Shown: positions 8,714 to 19,150, counted from the stretch's first letter. The stretch is 48,172 bases of DNA from Candidatus Marivariicella framensis (GCA_905182735.1 CAJJCT010000024.1:1-48172); one strand, 5' to 3'. The notes: generated by a model not told the origin, from the sequence alone. Numbers and translations: made by a program.

Positions 8714-11700
8714 TCACTTGTTTTCTTTAAGCCACTCACCTGCATTTTCAAAAGCCTTAATCCATGGAGAAATCTCATCTTTTTTTCGACTCTCCGGATA
8801 GTAAGCCCAATTCCATGGGAATGTTGAACGCTCTAGATGGGGCATCATTACAAGATGTCTTCCGTCATTACTACTAAGCATAGCTGCATTGTGATCAGAA
8901 CCATTTGGATTAGCAGGATATTTATCGTAATGATAAGTTGCTGGTATTTGATATTGATTTTTAGATCCAGGTAAATAAAACTTACCCTCTGCATGAGCAG
9001 CCCATATACCCAAAGTACTTCCTTCAAGTCCTTTTAACATAATAGACGAAGAATCTAGTATATCTACTGCAGTAAAAATACATTCAAATTTACCAGAATC
9101 ATTGTGTAACATTTTAGGTTTATCTTCTAGCTCAGGTGTTAGGAGACCCAATTCAACGAATAATTGACAACCGTTACATACCCCGAGGGATAAAGTATCT
9201 GGTCTTTTGAAAAACGCATTTAAACTTTTTTTAGCTTTCTCATTATGAATAAAAGATCCAGCCCAGCCTTTTGCAGAACCCAAAACGTCAGAGTTTGAAA
9301 ATCCACCAACAGCAACTATAAATCTAAACTCTGAAAGATCAGAGTAACCATTTATTAAGTCAGTCATATGGATATCCGTTACTTCAAAACCAGCAATTTG
9401 CATTGCGTAAGCCATCTCTCTTTCAGAATTACTTCCCTTTTCTCTAATTACTGCAGCTTTAACTTTTTTCTTGGATGAATTAGATGTAAGTTTCCCCGAA
9501 AATGAATCAGGAAAATTATAATTCAAAATTTGATTCTTATAGTTTTTGAAACGATCTAATGATAGGTTATTAGAAGTTTGATGACTATCTAAATCTGAAG
9601 ATGTTTTATACCAGATGTCTCTGAAGTGACTTATTTCAAAGTTCATTAACTCATCACCATATTCAATTGTAATTTTTCCAGATAAATTGACTTCTCCTAT
9701 TTTTAAACATTTAACCCCTCTTTCATTAAAGTAACCTGCTAAAGGTGAGTTTGATTGAAGAATGATTCCTGGGTTTTCAAAAAACAAGTCTTTATTAGCG
9801 TTGTATATTTTACTTAGCTTAATTGTTGCACCCACTTTTGGAGTTGAAAAAAACATTTCTAAAAGAGTGGTTATAAAACCACCAGAACTTATATCATGAC
9901 CTGATGAGATTTTCCCATCTTTTATCAATTCTTGAACTGTATTAAATGCTTTTTTGAAGTAATCAGTATTTTTGACTACTGATGCCTTTTTACCTATTTT
10001 ATTTTGAACTTGTGCAAATGCAGTTCCACCTAAATAATTTTTATCACTAGAAAAGTCAATATAGTACAAAGAACCACCATCAGTTTTAACATCAGGAGTA
10101 ATGATATTTTTAATATCAGAGCAATGCGCTGTTGCTGAAATAATTACTGTGCCTGGAGCTGTGACATCTCCTTCTGCGTACTTTTGCTTCATTGATAATG
10201 AATCTTTACCTGTGGGGATATTAATACCTAATTCCTGAGTAAATTTAGAACATGATTCAACAGCCTTATATAGTCTAGCATCTTCACCTGGATTATTACA
10301 CGGCCACATCCAATTTGCAGAAAGAGATACAGAATTTAACTTTTTTTCTAGAGGAGCAAAAACTATATTAGTTAGCGCTTTAGCAATTGCATTTATACTC
10401 CCTTTAGAAGGGTCAATTAACCCAACAACTGAAGAGTGGCCGATACTAGTTGCTATTCCATTTTCTCCTCTATAATCTAAAGAAACAACTCCACAATTAC
10501 TCAATGGCAATTGAATAGCTCCAACAGTTTGTTGCTGAGCAACTCGACCAGTTACACATCTGTCAACTTTACTAGTTAGCCAGTCTTTACATGCCACACC
10601 CTCTAACATTAATACTTTTGATAAAATTACTTTTGGATCTCCACTTAAATCAACTTCACTAAAATCTTGCTTTGAAGTATTGTCTTGAATCTGAGTTTGA
10701 GGAGGGTTTCCAAAAAGAAACTTTAACTCTAGATCAATAGGTTTTTGATTGGTTGTGTTATTTAAAAAAGTAAAATGCTCATCTCCTGTAACTTCACCTA
10801 CAACATAAATAGGAGCTCTTTCACGTTCACAAATACCTTTCAGAGTCTTTATGTCTTTCTGAGCAATTATTAACCCCATTCTTTCTTGAGACTCATTTCC
10901 AATTATCTCTTTATCTGATAGTGAAGAATCCCCAACAGGAAGTTTGTTAATAATAATTTTTCCGCCAGTTTCTTCAACCAGTTCTGATAAACAGTTCAAA
11001 TGTCCTCCAGCTCCGTGATCATGTATAGAGATAATAGGGTTTTTAACCCGTTCACAAAGACTGCGAATTGCATTAGCAACTCTTTTTTGCATTTCAGGAT
11101 TTGAACGTTGAACAGCATTTAGTTCTATTCCACTTTCAAAGACTCCTGTGTTTGCTGATGATACAGCAGCACCTCCCATTCCAATTCTATAATTGTCACC
11201 GCCTAAAACTACAATAACGTCTCCTTTTTTTGGTATATGTTTTTTAGAATGATCACTATTAGCAAATCCAACACCACCAGCTTGCATTATCACTTTATCA
11301 TAACCAATCTTCATATCATTTTCTTGATGTTCAAAAGTGAACAAAGATCCTGAAATTAAAGGTTGTCCAAATTTATTTCCAAAATCTGAGGCACCGTTAG
11401 ATGCTTTTATTAATATGTCTAGAGGGGTTTGATATCTCCAATTTCTTTTAGGAAATTTGTTTTCCCAAACTCTGTCATCAGTTACTCTGGAGTAAGGAGT
11501 CATATAAACTGCAGTACCCGCTAAAGGAATTGATCCTTGACCACCAGCTAAACGATCTCTTATTTCGCCTCCAGATCCTGTTGCAGCACCATTAAATGCC
11601 TCAACAGTTGTTGGAAAATTATGAGTTTCAGCTTTTAATGAAATCACACTATTTATTTCTGTTTTTAAATAAACACTGGGTTTGTCTCCATTAGATGGGG

Positions 11701-12364
11701 CAAATTGTTCAATTTGAGGACCTTCAATAAAAGCAACATTGTCCTTGTAAGCAGAAATAATTCCATTTGGATTTTTGCTAGAAGTTTTTTTGATCCAATC
11801 AAAAAGTGAATCTTTTTTTAATTTTCCATCGATTTTAAATTTTCCATTGAAAATTTTATGTCTGCAGTGTTCTGAATTTACTTGAGAAAAGCCAAAAACT
11901 TCAGAATCAGTTAATTCTCTTCCTAATTTTAAAGCTAAATCTTCTAAATATTTTATTTCATTTTTACTTAATGCTAATCCTTCTTTTTGATTGAATTGAC
12001 TTATGTTTTTAATATTGAGTAGAGGTGCTGGACTATCATTTAAATTAAATAAACTTTGATCAAGTTTTGTAAACTTCTCTTGTAACATAGGGTCAAAATT
12101 GAGGCCTTTATTTATAACAAAGTATTTTTCAATTCTTAAAACATGATTTACTCCCATATTTTGAAGTATCTCCACTGCATTTGTGCTCCAAGGAGTAAGC
12201 ATGTTAGCCCTTGGCCCTATATAGTTTCCTGAAATAGATTTTTCTTTTATGAAAGGACTATTATCAAATAACCAGATTAATTTGTCTTGTGTTTTTTTAT
12301 TTAAACTTGAAGCACTCTTAACAGCATAAACAGCTTGGCTTTGCTCTCCAAAAAATTGAATCAT
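8714..12364 (-). CDS. purL: Phosphoribosylformylglycinamidine synthase, single-chain
   Basis: 1216 residues, the long single-chain form (FGAR amidotransferase) that combines synthetase and glutaminase, close to usual length. The synthetase part includes SQVNSEHCRHK and AETHNFPTTVEAFNGAATG; the C-terminal class I glutaminase carries GVCNGCQLF with the nucleophile Cys and HAEGKF with the catalytic His/Glu. It converts FGAR, ATP and glutamine to FGAM, step four of purine synthesis. It is 76 nt downstream of the RsmB-type gene and 64 nt upstream of the acyl-CoA synthetase start. No purine riboswitch or obvious operator was seen before it. The separate purQ/purS genes of other bacteria are not needed. 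Confidence 0.97.
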   Translation of the reverse strand: MIQFFGEQSQAVYAVKSASSLNKKTQDKLIWLFDNSPFIKEKSISGNYIGPRANMLTPWSTNAVEILQNMGVNHVLRIEKYFVINKGLNFDPMLQEKFTKLDQSLFNLNDSPAPLLNIKNISQFNQKEGLALSKNEIKYLEDLALKLGRELTDSEVFGFSQVNSEHCRHKIFNGKFKIDGKLKKDSLFDWIKKTSSKNPNGIISAYKDNVAFIEGPQIEQFAPSNGDKPSVYLKTEINSVISLKAETHNFPTTVEAFNGAATGSGGEIRDRLAGGQGSIPLAGTAVYMTPYSRVTDDRVWENKFPKRNWRYQTPLDILIKASNGASDFGNKFGQPLISGSLFTFEHQENDMKIGYDKVIMQAGGVGFANSDHSKKHIPKKGDVIVVLGGDNYRIGMGGAAVSSANTGVFESGIELNAVQRSNPEMQKRVANAIRSLCERVKNPIISIHDHGAGGHLNCLSELVEETGGKIIINKLPVGDSSLSDKEIIGNESQERMGLIIAQKDIKTLKGICERERAPIYVVGEVTGDEHFTFLNNTTNQKPIDLELKFLFGNPPQTQIQDNTSKQDFSEVDLSGDPKVILSKVLMLEGVACKDWLTSKVDRCVTGRVAQQQTVGAIQLPLSNCGVVSLDYRGENGIATSIGHSSVVGLIDPSKGSINAIAKALTNIVFAPLEKKLNSVSLSANWMWPCNNPGEDARLYKAVESCSKFTQELGINIPTGKDSLSMKQKYAEGDVTAPGTVIISATAHCSDIKNIITPDVKTDGGSLYYIDFSSDKNYLGGTAFAQVQNKIGKKASVVKNTDYFKKAFNTVQELIKDGKISSGHDISSGGFITTLLEMFFSTPKVGATIKLSKIYNANKDLFFENPGIILQSNSPLAGYFNERGVKCLKIGEVNLSGKITIEYGDELMNFEISHFRDIWYKTSSDLDSHQTSNNLSLDRFKNYKNQILNYNFPDSFSGKLTSNSSKKKVKAAVIREKGSNSEREMAYAMQIAGFEVTDIHMTDLINGYSDLSEFRFIVAVGGFSNSDVLGSAKGWAGSFIHNEKAKKSLNAFFKRPDTLSLGVCNGCQLFVELGLLTPELEDKPKMLHNDSGKFECIFTAVDILDSSSIMLKGLEGSTLGIWAAHAEGKFYLPGSKNQYQIPATYHYDKYPANPNGSDHNAAMLSSNDGRHLVMMPHLERSTFPWNWAYYPESRKKDEISPWIKAFENAGEWLKENK

Positions 12365-12440
12365 ATTAATATATATATCATTGTAAAAATACTTTTTTAT
12401 AGAACTAATGATATAAACACAACAAAATATATTTCAATAT

Positions 12441-13658
12441 TTATTCACAGTTTTTTTTGAGTTGAACAATGTAAAAACCATCAAACCCAGTTGTGTGAGA
12501 AAAATATGTTTTTTCATTTTTTATAATAAATTTTTTTCCAACTTTATTGTCTAAAAAGATTTTAATTTGTTCCTTGTTTTCTTGATGAAATATTGAACAT
12601 GTAGCATAAATAAGTTCTCCTCCAGGTTTAATATACTTTGACCAAAAATTAATCAAATATTGCTGAGTGTTAATTAATTTTTTTATTTTTTCAGGATTCA
12701 TTTTCCATTTAGCATCAGGATTTCTTTTAAGCACTCCTAGTCCGCTACATGGTGCATCAATTAATACCCGGTCAGCTTTTCCTATTAAGTTTGAAATATT
12801 TTTACTTTTAAAAGTGTTTAGTGTTTTGATTATTTTAACACCATTTCTTTTAGCTCTTTTTTCTAGTTCTTTCAATTTACTATCATGAGGATCTAAAGCA
12901 ATGATTTCTCCTTCATTTTTAATAATACTAGCCATATGTATGCTTTTCCCTCCTGCTCCAGCACATGCATCAATAATTGTCATTCCAGGTTTTAAATTAC
13001 ATGATGTTGCAACTTTTTGAGAATTTGCATCTTGAATTTCAAATAATCCCAACTTATATGAGTTTAAATTAATAACTTTTTTGTGTTCTTTAACAAATAA
13101 TGCATCTGGATATTCTTTTTTTAAGACTGTATCTATATTTTCAACTTTAAGTAAATTTTTTAATTCTTTAATATTTGTTTTTAATGTGTTACACCTAAGA
13201 ACTAGTGATGATCTAGTGTTAAAGGCACTTACTTCCTTATTCCATAAACTTTCACCAAAATCATTTATTCCTATTTGATCTAGCCAATCAGGAATAGATT
13301 CGTTTATTTTTCTATTATTAATTATTTCACTTTCATTTTTTAATATTTCTTTAGAATTAATATTAGAAAACTCCATTAAATTTGGAATAATTTGGCCTTT
13401 GAGAACTATAGCAGTTCCTAAAATATCCCACAAGTTTTTTCTTGTAGCTAGCTCCTTAATATTAGAACAGTATCCATACTTTCTTATCCACCTGACAGTA
13501 TCAAAAATAGTTGATGAAACAAATTTTCTATCACGTGCCCCCCACTTTTTATTTTCATCAATTAATTTATCTACCACTTTAATTGCTGGCTTATTAAGTA
13601 AAAAAATTTCTTCTAGACCATTAATAACTCCAATTAGTAAATTATAATGCCATTTCAT
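12441..13658 (-). CDS. RsmB/NOP family RNA m5C methyltransferase
   Basis: 405 residues. The N-terminal third is helical and begins with a NusB-like stretch (KKWGARDRKFVSSTIFDTVRW). The SAM-dependent methyltransferase domain shows motif I DACAGAGGKSIHMA, motif IV DAPCSGLGVLKRNPDAKW with the PC catalytic cysteine, and motif VI YATCSIFHQEN with the second catalytic cysteine (TCS). Such enzymes place 5-methylcytosine on 16S rRNA, though the exact position cannot be read from the sequence. It starts 21 nt after the ABC transporter gene and probably belongs to the same transcript. Confidence 0.9.
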   Translation of the reverse strand: MKWHYNLLIGVINGLEEIFLLNKPAIKVVDKLIDENKKWGARDRKFVSSTIFDTVRWIRKYGYCSNIKELATRKNLWDILGTAIVLKGQIIPNLMEFSNINSKEILKNESEIINNRKINESIPDWLDQIGINDFGESLWNKEVSAFNTRSSLVLRCNTLKTNIKELKNLLKVENIDTVLKKEYPDALFVKEHKKVINLNSYKLGLFEIQDANSQKVATSCNLKPGMTIIDACAGAGGKSIHMASIIKNEGEIIALDPHDSKLKELEKRAKRNGVKIIKTLNTFKSKNISNLIGKADRVLIDAPCSGLGVLKRNPDAKWKMNPEKIKKLINTQQYLINFWSKYIKPGGELIYATCSIFHQENKEQIKIFLDNKVGKKFIIKNEKTYFSHTTGFDGFYIVQLKKNCE

Positions 13659-13679
13659 TTAGACGCAATTTTAAAAAAT

Positions 13680-15500
13680 TTAAATTTGTTGAAGTTGAAC
13701 TAGATTATAGTAGGCTTCTTTTTTAGAAAGAAGTTGATCATGAGATCCCTTTTCAACTATTTCTCCGTTTTGCATAACTACTATAAGGTTTGCTTTTTGA
13801 ATAGTAGAAAGTCGATGAGCAATTACAATAGCTGTTCTACCTTTCATTATAAACTCTAAAGCTTCTTGAACTAGTTTTTCTGATTTAGTATCCAGCGATG
13901 AGGTTGCCTCATCTAATATTAGAATTTGAGGATTTTTGAGTATGGCCCTAGCTATAGAAATTCTTTGTTTTTGACCACCTGATAATTTATTTCCACTCTC
14001 ACCAATATTGCTTTCATAACCATCTTCCATATTTATAATAAAATCATGAGCATTTGCTGCTTTTGCTGCCTGAATCACCTCTTCTTTAGTTGCACCTTTT
14101 TTTCCTATAATTAGATTATTTTTAATACTATCATTAAAAAGTATAGAATCTTGAGTTACGATTCCAATCATTTCATGAAGAGACGTTTTTTTGAGTTTTG
14201 GAAGCTCTAAACCATCTAAACTAATTGATCCAGACTGAACATCATAAAAACGAGCTAAAAGGTTAGCTATTGTAGTTTTTCCACTTCCTGATTGGCCAAC
14301 TAGCGCAACTGTTTCTCCCTTTTTAATTATCAAATTTAAATCTGGAATAATAATTTGATTATCGTAAGAAAATTTAACATTTTTAAATTCTATTTCTGAT
14401 GTTAAAGATGTTTTAGCGATAGCGTCGACTTTATCTTTTAATGCGTTTTCAGCTTCGAGTAGTTCAATAATTCTTGCTGCAGCAGCATCTCCTTTTCGTA
14501 TACTAAAAACAGATTTACTTATTGCTTTAGCTGGAGTGAGTATGTTATAAGCTAATCCAATAAAAACTAAGAATGTACTTCCTTTAATAGTTTGATCAAT
14601 TAAGACCATTTGCCCACCATACCATAATAAAACTCCAATAACTGTAATTCCAAAAAATTCACTGCTTGGAGCGGCTAAATTTGCTCTATGAAGTAAGCGA
14701 TTTGAATAATTAAAAAATCTCTTTGTAGAGTTTTGAAATTTACTTATAAATAAATTTCCTGCTCCGAATGTTTTAATAACTTTTTGACCGTTGATTGTTT
14801 CGTCTATTATTGATAAGAAATTACCCTGTTCTTTTTGAACTAAATCAGAATCTTTTCTCAATTTTTTTCCAATTAATGATATAAAAAAACCAGAAATTGG
14901 AATAAATATTATAACAAAAAGTGTAAGTTTTGAGCTTATTGTTAGCATAGCTACTAAAGTAAAAATAATAGTTAGCGGCTCTCTGATTAATAGCTCAAGA
15001 ATTGACAAGAAAGACACCTGAACTTCTATAACATCTGCAGATATCCTAGCCATTAGATCTCCTTTCTTTTTTTCTGTAAAAAACGCAACAGGTAAATTAA
15101 TTATTTTATCAAATAGTGCATTTCTAATATCTTTTAAAACACCATTACGCAGATAAGTAATGAAAAATAAAGCCAAGTAATTAAATAAGTTTTTAAGTAG
15201 AAAAAGAATTATTACTAAACTAACAACATAGATTAAAGTAGTTCCTACATCCTTACTAAGCTGATAATTTACTTGAAAACTAAGCCATTCTTCTATGTAA
15301 GACTTAAGAGAGTTAAATTCAGAATATTCTGGCTTAATTATTGTTTTTTTTGTGTTTTGAAAAAGAACTTCCAGTAAAGGAATAAAAGCAATCATTGAAA
15401 GTGCACTAAAAAATGCATATAAAACATTAAAAAATATATTTAGTAAAGCATACCCTTTATATGGAATAGCATATTTTAAAATTTTTTTGAAAAATCCCAT
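13680..15500 (-). CDS. ABC transporter, fused permease and ATPase (MsbA-like)
   Basis: 606 residues: an N-terminal type 1 exporter membrane domain with about six membrane helices (to about residue 330), then a nucleotide-binding domain with Walker A GQSGSGKTT, signature LSGGQKQR, Walker B ILILDEATSSLD and the switch His in AHRLST. This architecture fits MsbA-like flippases of lipid A or other lipid and drug exporters; it would act as a homodimer in the inner membrane. The start ATG is one base after the stop of the phosphohexomutase gene (TAGAATG), so the genes are co-transcribed. The substrate is not shown by sequence; the neighbouring glycosyltransferase hints at an envelope lipid. Confidence 0.93.
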   Translation of the reverse strand: MGFFKKILKYAIPYKGYALLNIFFNVLYAFFSALSMIAFIPLLEVLFQNTKKTIIKPEYSEFNSLKSYIEEWLSFQVNYQLSKDVGTTLIYVVSLVIILFLLKNLFNYLALFFITYLRNGVLKDIRNALFDKIINLPVAFFTEKKKGDLMARISADVIEVQVSFLSILELLIREPLTIIFTLVAMLTISSKLTLFVIIFIPISGFFISLIGKKLRKDSDLVQKEQGNFLSIIDETINGQKVIKTFGAGNLFISKFQNSTKRFFNYSNRLLHRANLAAPSSEFFGITVIGVLLWYGGQMVLIDQTIKGSTFLVFIGLAYNILTPAKAISKSVFSIRKGDAAAARIIELLEAENALKDKVDAIAKTSLTSEIEFKNVKFSYDNQIIIPDLNLIIKKGETVALVGQSGSGKTTIANLLARFYDVQSGSISLDGLELPKLKKTSLHEMIGIVTQDSILFNDSIKNNLIIGKKGATKEEVIQAAKAANAHDFIINMEDGYESNIGESGNKLSGGQKQRISIARAILKNPQILILDEATSSLDTKSEKLVQEALEFIMKGRTAIVIAHRLSTIQKANLIVVMQNGEIVEKGSHDQLLSKKEAYYNLVQLQQI

Positions 15501-15501
15501 T

Positions 15502-17208
15502 CTATAAATTTAAATCAAAAATAATTGAGTCAATTTTCTTATCTAACTCTTTTTCGGTTAGTTCCCAATCGTTATTTTTAAAATTTTTGGAATTAACACC
15601 AAAGTAAAACTTAATTTTAGGTTCTGTTCCGCTAGGGCGAATTGCAATATTGCTATTGTCTTTTAGAGTAAATATGATTACATCAGATTCAGGAAGACTT
15701 ATTTCGTATTTGATTTTAGTATTAACATCGGTTTTAGATGAATTTAAATAGTCTTCAATGAAATAGATGGATTGATTATTTATTTTTTTTGGGGGATTAT
15801 TTCTGAAGTTTTTCATCATTTCTTTTATTTTTTTTTCTCCACTTATCCCATCTAATTTATAACTTATTAAACGTTCTTTATGTGGGCCATATAATTTATA
15901 ACACTCAATCATATAGTCATATAAAGTTTTGCCTTTGGCCTTTAATACAGCTACAATTTCACATATTAAAAGAGCGGATGTAACAGCATCTTTGTCCCTG
16001 ATTTTATTTCCAATTAAGTAGCCACAACTTTCCTCTCCTCCAAATATAAAATTTTGATCTTTTCTTTCTTCAATTTCTTTTCCAATCCATTTGAATCCAG
16101 TTAAAGTAGTCAAATATTTTATTCCAAATCGATTTGCTACTTTCTTCATTATTGAAGAAGAAACAATTGTTGATGCAATATAATCCTTAGAATCTATAAG
16201 TCCCTTTTCTTTTCTTTTACTTAATAAAAAATGAGCCATTATTAGCATAGTTTGATTGCCATTAAGAATTGTAAATTTTTCTTTTTTATTTTTTACAGCG
16301 ACTCCAAGTCTGTCAGAGTCTGGATCTGTACCTATTACAACATCTGCATTTTCAACTTTGGCTATATCTATAGCCATTTTAAGAGCCTCTGGTTCCTCAG
16401 GGTTTGGAGATTTAACAGTCGGAAAACCTCCATCAGGTTTAGCTTGTTCATTAACAATAATCAAAGATTTGTATCCTGCTCTTTTTAAAACCTCAGGAAT
16501 TGAAACAATCGAACTTCCATGAAGAGAAGTGTAGACAATTTTTATATTGTTTGATTTAATATCATCTTGTATGGCAAGATTAGTACATGTATCTATAAAT
16601 GCATCATCTAACTCTTTATCAATTATTTTTAAATTGTCATTCAGTCCTTTAAAAAGAATTTCATCGAAACTTATTGAATTAATTTCATCCATTAACTCTT
16701 TATCAAAAGGAGGGACTAATTGTCCACCATCTTTCCAATAAACTTTAAACCCATTATATTCTGGAGGATTATGAGATGCTGTTAAAACAATACCGCAATT
16801 TGCGTTAAGATACCTGACAGAATAAGAAAGTTGCGGAGTAGTTCTTAGTGATGAATACATATATACTTCTATACCATTGGCTAATAATACATTTGAAACT
16901 ATTTTTGAAAATAATTCATTGTTATGCCTACAGTCATATGCTATTACAACTTTTATCTTATCTTCAATAAATTTACTTTTTAGAAATGATGAAAGTCCCT
17001 GCGTGGCTTTTCCTAAAGTGTATTTATTAATTCTATTAGTTCCAACTCCCATTATTCCTCTCATTCCACCAGTTCCAAATTCTAATTCCTTATAGAATGC
17101 CTCCTCGAGCTTATCCGGATGATCAAATAGAAATTTAACATCTTTTTGAGTTTGAATATCAAAAGGAGATTTACACCATTGTAAAGCTTTTTCTTTAATC
17201 TTATTCAT
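15502..17208 (-). CDS. Phospho-sugar mutase (phosphoglucomutase/phosphomannomutase)
   Basis: 568 residues, the longer PGM2-like form. Motifs of the alpha-D-phosphohexomutase superfamily are complete: TASHNPPEYNGFKVYW with the phosphoserine, DPDSDRLG for Mg2+, GGEESCGY for sugar recognition, and RPSGTEPKIKFY for phosphate binding. It interconverts hexose 1- and 6-phosphates and supplies sugar phosphates for glycan synthesis. The start overlaps the stop of the upstream glycosyltransferase gene by 8 nt and the ABC exporter follows after one base. Glucose versus mannose preference cannot be decided from sequence alone. Confidence 0.93.
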   Translation of the reverse strand: MNKIKEKALQWCKSPFDIQTQKDVKFLFDHPDKLEEAFYKELEFGTGGMRGIMGVGTNRINKYTLGKATQGLSSFLKSKFIEDKIKVVIAYDCRHNNELFSKIVSNVLLANGIEVYMYSSLRTTPQLSYSVRYLNANCGIVLTASHNPPEYNGFKVYWKDGGQLVPPFDKELMDEINSISFDEILFKGLNDNLKIIDKELDDAFIDTCTNLAIQDDIKSNNIKIVYTSLHGSSIVSIPEVLKRAGYKSLIIVNEQAKPDGGFPTVKSPNPEEPEALKMAIDIAKVENADVVIGTDPDSDRLGVAVKNKKEKFTILNGNQTMLIMAHFLLSKRKEKGLIDSKDYIASTIVSSSIMKKVANRFGIKYLTTLTGFKWIGKEIEERKDQNFIFGGEESCGYLIGNKIRDKDAVTSALLICEIVAVLKAKGKTLYDYMIECYKLYGPHKERLISYKLDGISGEKKIKEMMKNFRNNPPKKINNQSIYFIEDYLNSSKTDVNTKIKYEISLPESDVIIFTLKDNSNIAIRPSGTEPKIKFYFGVNSKNFKNNDWELTEKELDKKIDSIIFDLNL

Positions 17209-18151
17209 TCAAGGTGGTTTGAGAAATCAAATAATTATTTTGACTAGGTTTTTGTCTTACTAAAAGCTCACCTATAAACCCAGCAATAAAAAATTGAACC
17301 CCAATAATAATTGTAACTAATGCTATAAAGAATTCAGGTCGATCAGTAATAAGTCTGGAGTTTATATTAAAAAACAATTTATCAATTCCAAGATATAGAG
17401 TAAATCCAAAACCTACAAAAAACATAATATTTCCCAGAAGGCCAAAAAAATGCATTGGTCGCTTTCCAAATTGATTTAAAAACCATAATGTTAATAAATC
17501 TAGAAAACCATTTAAGAATCTTTCTGGACCAAATTTAGTAATCCCGTATTTTCTTGATTGATGCTTTACTTCTTTTTCAGATATATTTTTAAATCCAGCC
17601 TGAGAAGCTAGAAATGGAATATATCTATGCATTTCTCCACTTACATCAATAGTTTTGACTACATTTTTAGTATAAACTTTAATTCCACAATTAAAATCAT
17701 GCAGTTTAATTCCTGAAACTAATCTTGCTGCAAAATTAAAAAGTTTAGAAGGTATGTTTTTTAGGAATAAATTATCGTGTCTAGTTTTTTTCCAACCTGA
17801 CACTAAATCTAAATCTTCTTTATTTAGCTTTTTTATCATTGAGGGGAGTTCTTCAGGCGAATCCTGTAAATCAGCATCCAGGGTAGCTATGAACTTGCCT
17901 TTAGCAGATTTAAAACCAGCGTTTAATGCTTGAGATTTACCATAGTTTTTAGCAAAACGAATTCCTTTAATATTTTTATTTCTTTTTGATAAACCCTCGA
18001 TTATTATCCAGGAGTTATCTAAACTGCCATCATCAATAAAAATGATTTCAAATGAATAGTCAGTAGGATCTAGGCTAGATTTAATCCATTGATGTAATTC
18101 TATTAAAGACTCTTCTTCATTATATAAGGGGACTACAATAGAAAGATGCAC
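17201..18151 (-). CDS. Membrane-anchored family 2 glycosyltransferase (polyprenyl-phosphate type)
   Basis: 316 residues starting at a GTG (an out-of-frame ATG overlaps it). The GT2 core has VVPLYNEEE, FIDDGSLDNSW, the DADLQDSPEE catalytic-metal motif, and two C-terminal membrane helices (about residues 232-255 and 272-300). This matches the DPM1/ArnC-like group that transfers a sugar from a nucleotide donor to a polyprenyl phosphate at the inner membrane. It lies in an operon with the DUF4199 gene 37 nt upstream, the mutase and the ABC exporter. The sugar and the lipid are unknown. Confidence 0.9.
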   Translation of the reverse strand: MHLSIVVPLYNEEESLIELHQWIKSSLDPTDYSFEIIFIDDGSLDNSWIIIEGLSKRNKNIKGIRFAKNYGKSQALNAGFKSAKGKFIATLDADLQDSPEELPSMIKKLNKEDLDLVSGWKKTRHDNLFLKNIPSKLFNFAARLVSGIKLHDFNCGIKVYTKNVVKTIDVSGEMHRYIPFLASQAGFKNISEKEVKHQSRKYGITKFGPERFLNGFLDLLTLWFLNQFGKRPMHFFGLLGNIMFFVGFGFTLYLGIDKLFFNINSRLITDRPEFFIALVTIIIGVQFFIAGFIGELLVRQKPSQNNYLISQTTLNE

Positions 18152-18188
18152 ATTAAAATATTTATAACAAATCTACAAAAATTGAAGC

Positions 18189-18713
18189 TTATTCAGGCTT
18201 TGACTTCTTTAGAATTAAACCACCAATAAGAGAAATAAAAAAACCTATAAAAATTGAGCCAAGTAATCCACCAGCTATTCTAATAGGAAGTGTTGTGAGT
18301 TTTTTTGACATCTCTATCGCTTGATTTGCATCTTGAAGTGATAATTCTTGATTTGCATCTAACATTTTTTGTTTTGCAATTTCAAAGGTTTTATCCATAA
18401 ATTGTGGATCTAAAAATTCGGTTAAGATAATTCCGTAAATAGTTCCTATGACCCCAGAAACCAGTGCTATTCCTACACCAACTTTAAGACCTTGCGAGAG
18501 TGACATGAAATCATCATTATCTTTTCTGAATTCATATATACCAAAATTGATAAAACCTACACTTAAAATTAAAGGCACAGTTGAAGAGAGGGTATCACCT
18601 TGGTAATGAGCATCTAAAAAGAATAACATTAGCGAAAAAATCACTGAGGCTGTACCAAGCAGAGTGCCAAAGTTTAATGCATATGATGATGTTTGAATTG
18701 TTGATTTATCCAT
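18189..18713 (-). CDS. DUF4199 family membrane protein
   Basis: 174 residues with four predicted membrane segments: two near the N-terminus, one around residues 75-98, and one near the C-terminus, with a charged soluble loop between the last two. The layout and FGIYEFRKDNDDFMSLSQGLKVG fit DUF4199, a family of unknown function largely confined to Bacteroidota. It is first in the minus-strand operon and sits directly before the GT2 gene, an arrangement I recall from other Flavobacteriia; a role in envelope glycolipid synthesis is inference. Confidence 0.85.
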   Translation of the reverse strand: MDKSTIQTSSYALNFGTLLGTASVIFSLMLFFLDAHYQGDTLSSTVPLILSVGFINFGIYEFRKDNDDFMSLSQGLKVGVGIALVSGVIGTIYGIILTEFLDPQFMDKTFEIAKQKMLDANQELSLQDANQAIEMSKKLTTLPIRIAGGLLGSIFIGFFISLIGGLILKKSKPE

Positions 18714-18731
18714 TTTTTAATGTTGTTTTTA

Positions 18732-18739
18732 CAAAAATA
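18732..18739 (-). promoter_or_regulatory. Probable -7 element for the DUF4199-glycosyltransferase operon
   Basis: Minus-strand TATTTTTG matches TAnnTTTG and lies 18 nt upstream of the start codon. A convincing -33 TTTG at the right distance is not visible, so the call is moderate. Confidence 0.45.
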
Positions 18740-18782
18740 GTTTTTTATATGTAATTTTTATTATTAAAATAAGCTTTACTGT

Positions 18783-18813
18783 TTTGTATGTTTTGAAAAA
18801 AAAAGTAAATTTG
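18783..18813 (+). promoter_or_regulatory. Promoter of the L31 gene
   Basis: A TTTG at 18783-18786, 19 nt spacer, and TAAATTTG at 18806-18813 match the Bacteroidota housekeeping consensus exactly. The leader to the ATG at 18833 is about 13 nt. This is one of the clearest promoters in the window. Confidence 0.8.
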
Positions 18814-18832
18814 CATCCTTCAAATATATAAA

Positions 18833-19084
18833 ATGAGAACAGATATCCATCCAGAAAGCTACAGACTTGTTGCATTTAAAGACATGTCAAACGAAGATGT
18901 TTTTATTACTAAATCTACCGTTGATTCAAAAGAAATCATAAAAGTTAAAGGTGTTGAATATCCCCTTGTTAAACTTGAAATTTCCAGGACTTCACATCCT
19001 TTCTACACAGGAAAGTCTAAGTTGGTCGATACTGCAGGAAGAATTGATAAGTTTAAAAACAAATATTCCAAGTTTAAGAAGTAA
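18833..19084 (+). CDS. rpmE2: 50S ribosomal protein L31, type B
   Basis: 83 residues. The sequence begins with DIHPESYRLVAFKDMS and contains EISRTSHPFYTGKSK and GRIDKFKNKY, the L31 signature. It has no cysteines, so it is the zinc-free type B form. It is part of the large ribosomal subunit. It has its own promoter and no clear terminator after it, so the mtaB gene 66 nt downstream may be read from the same transcript. Confidence 0.98.
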   Translation: MRTDIHPESYRLVAFKDMSNEDVFITKSTVDSKEIIKVKGVEYPLVKLEISRTSHPFYTGKSKLVDTAGRIDKFKNKYSKFKK

Positions 19085-19150
19085 TATATTACTTTGTATA
19101 TTCGTTTAATCAACCTAAGATCTGTTCCTTCTTAAATTAATTCTACTCTC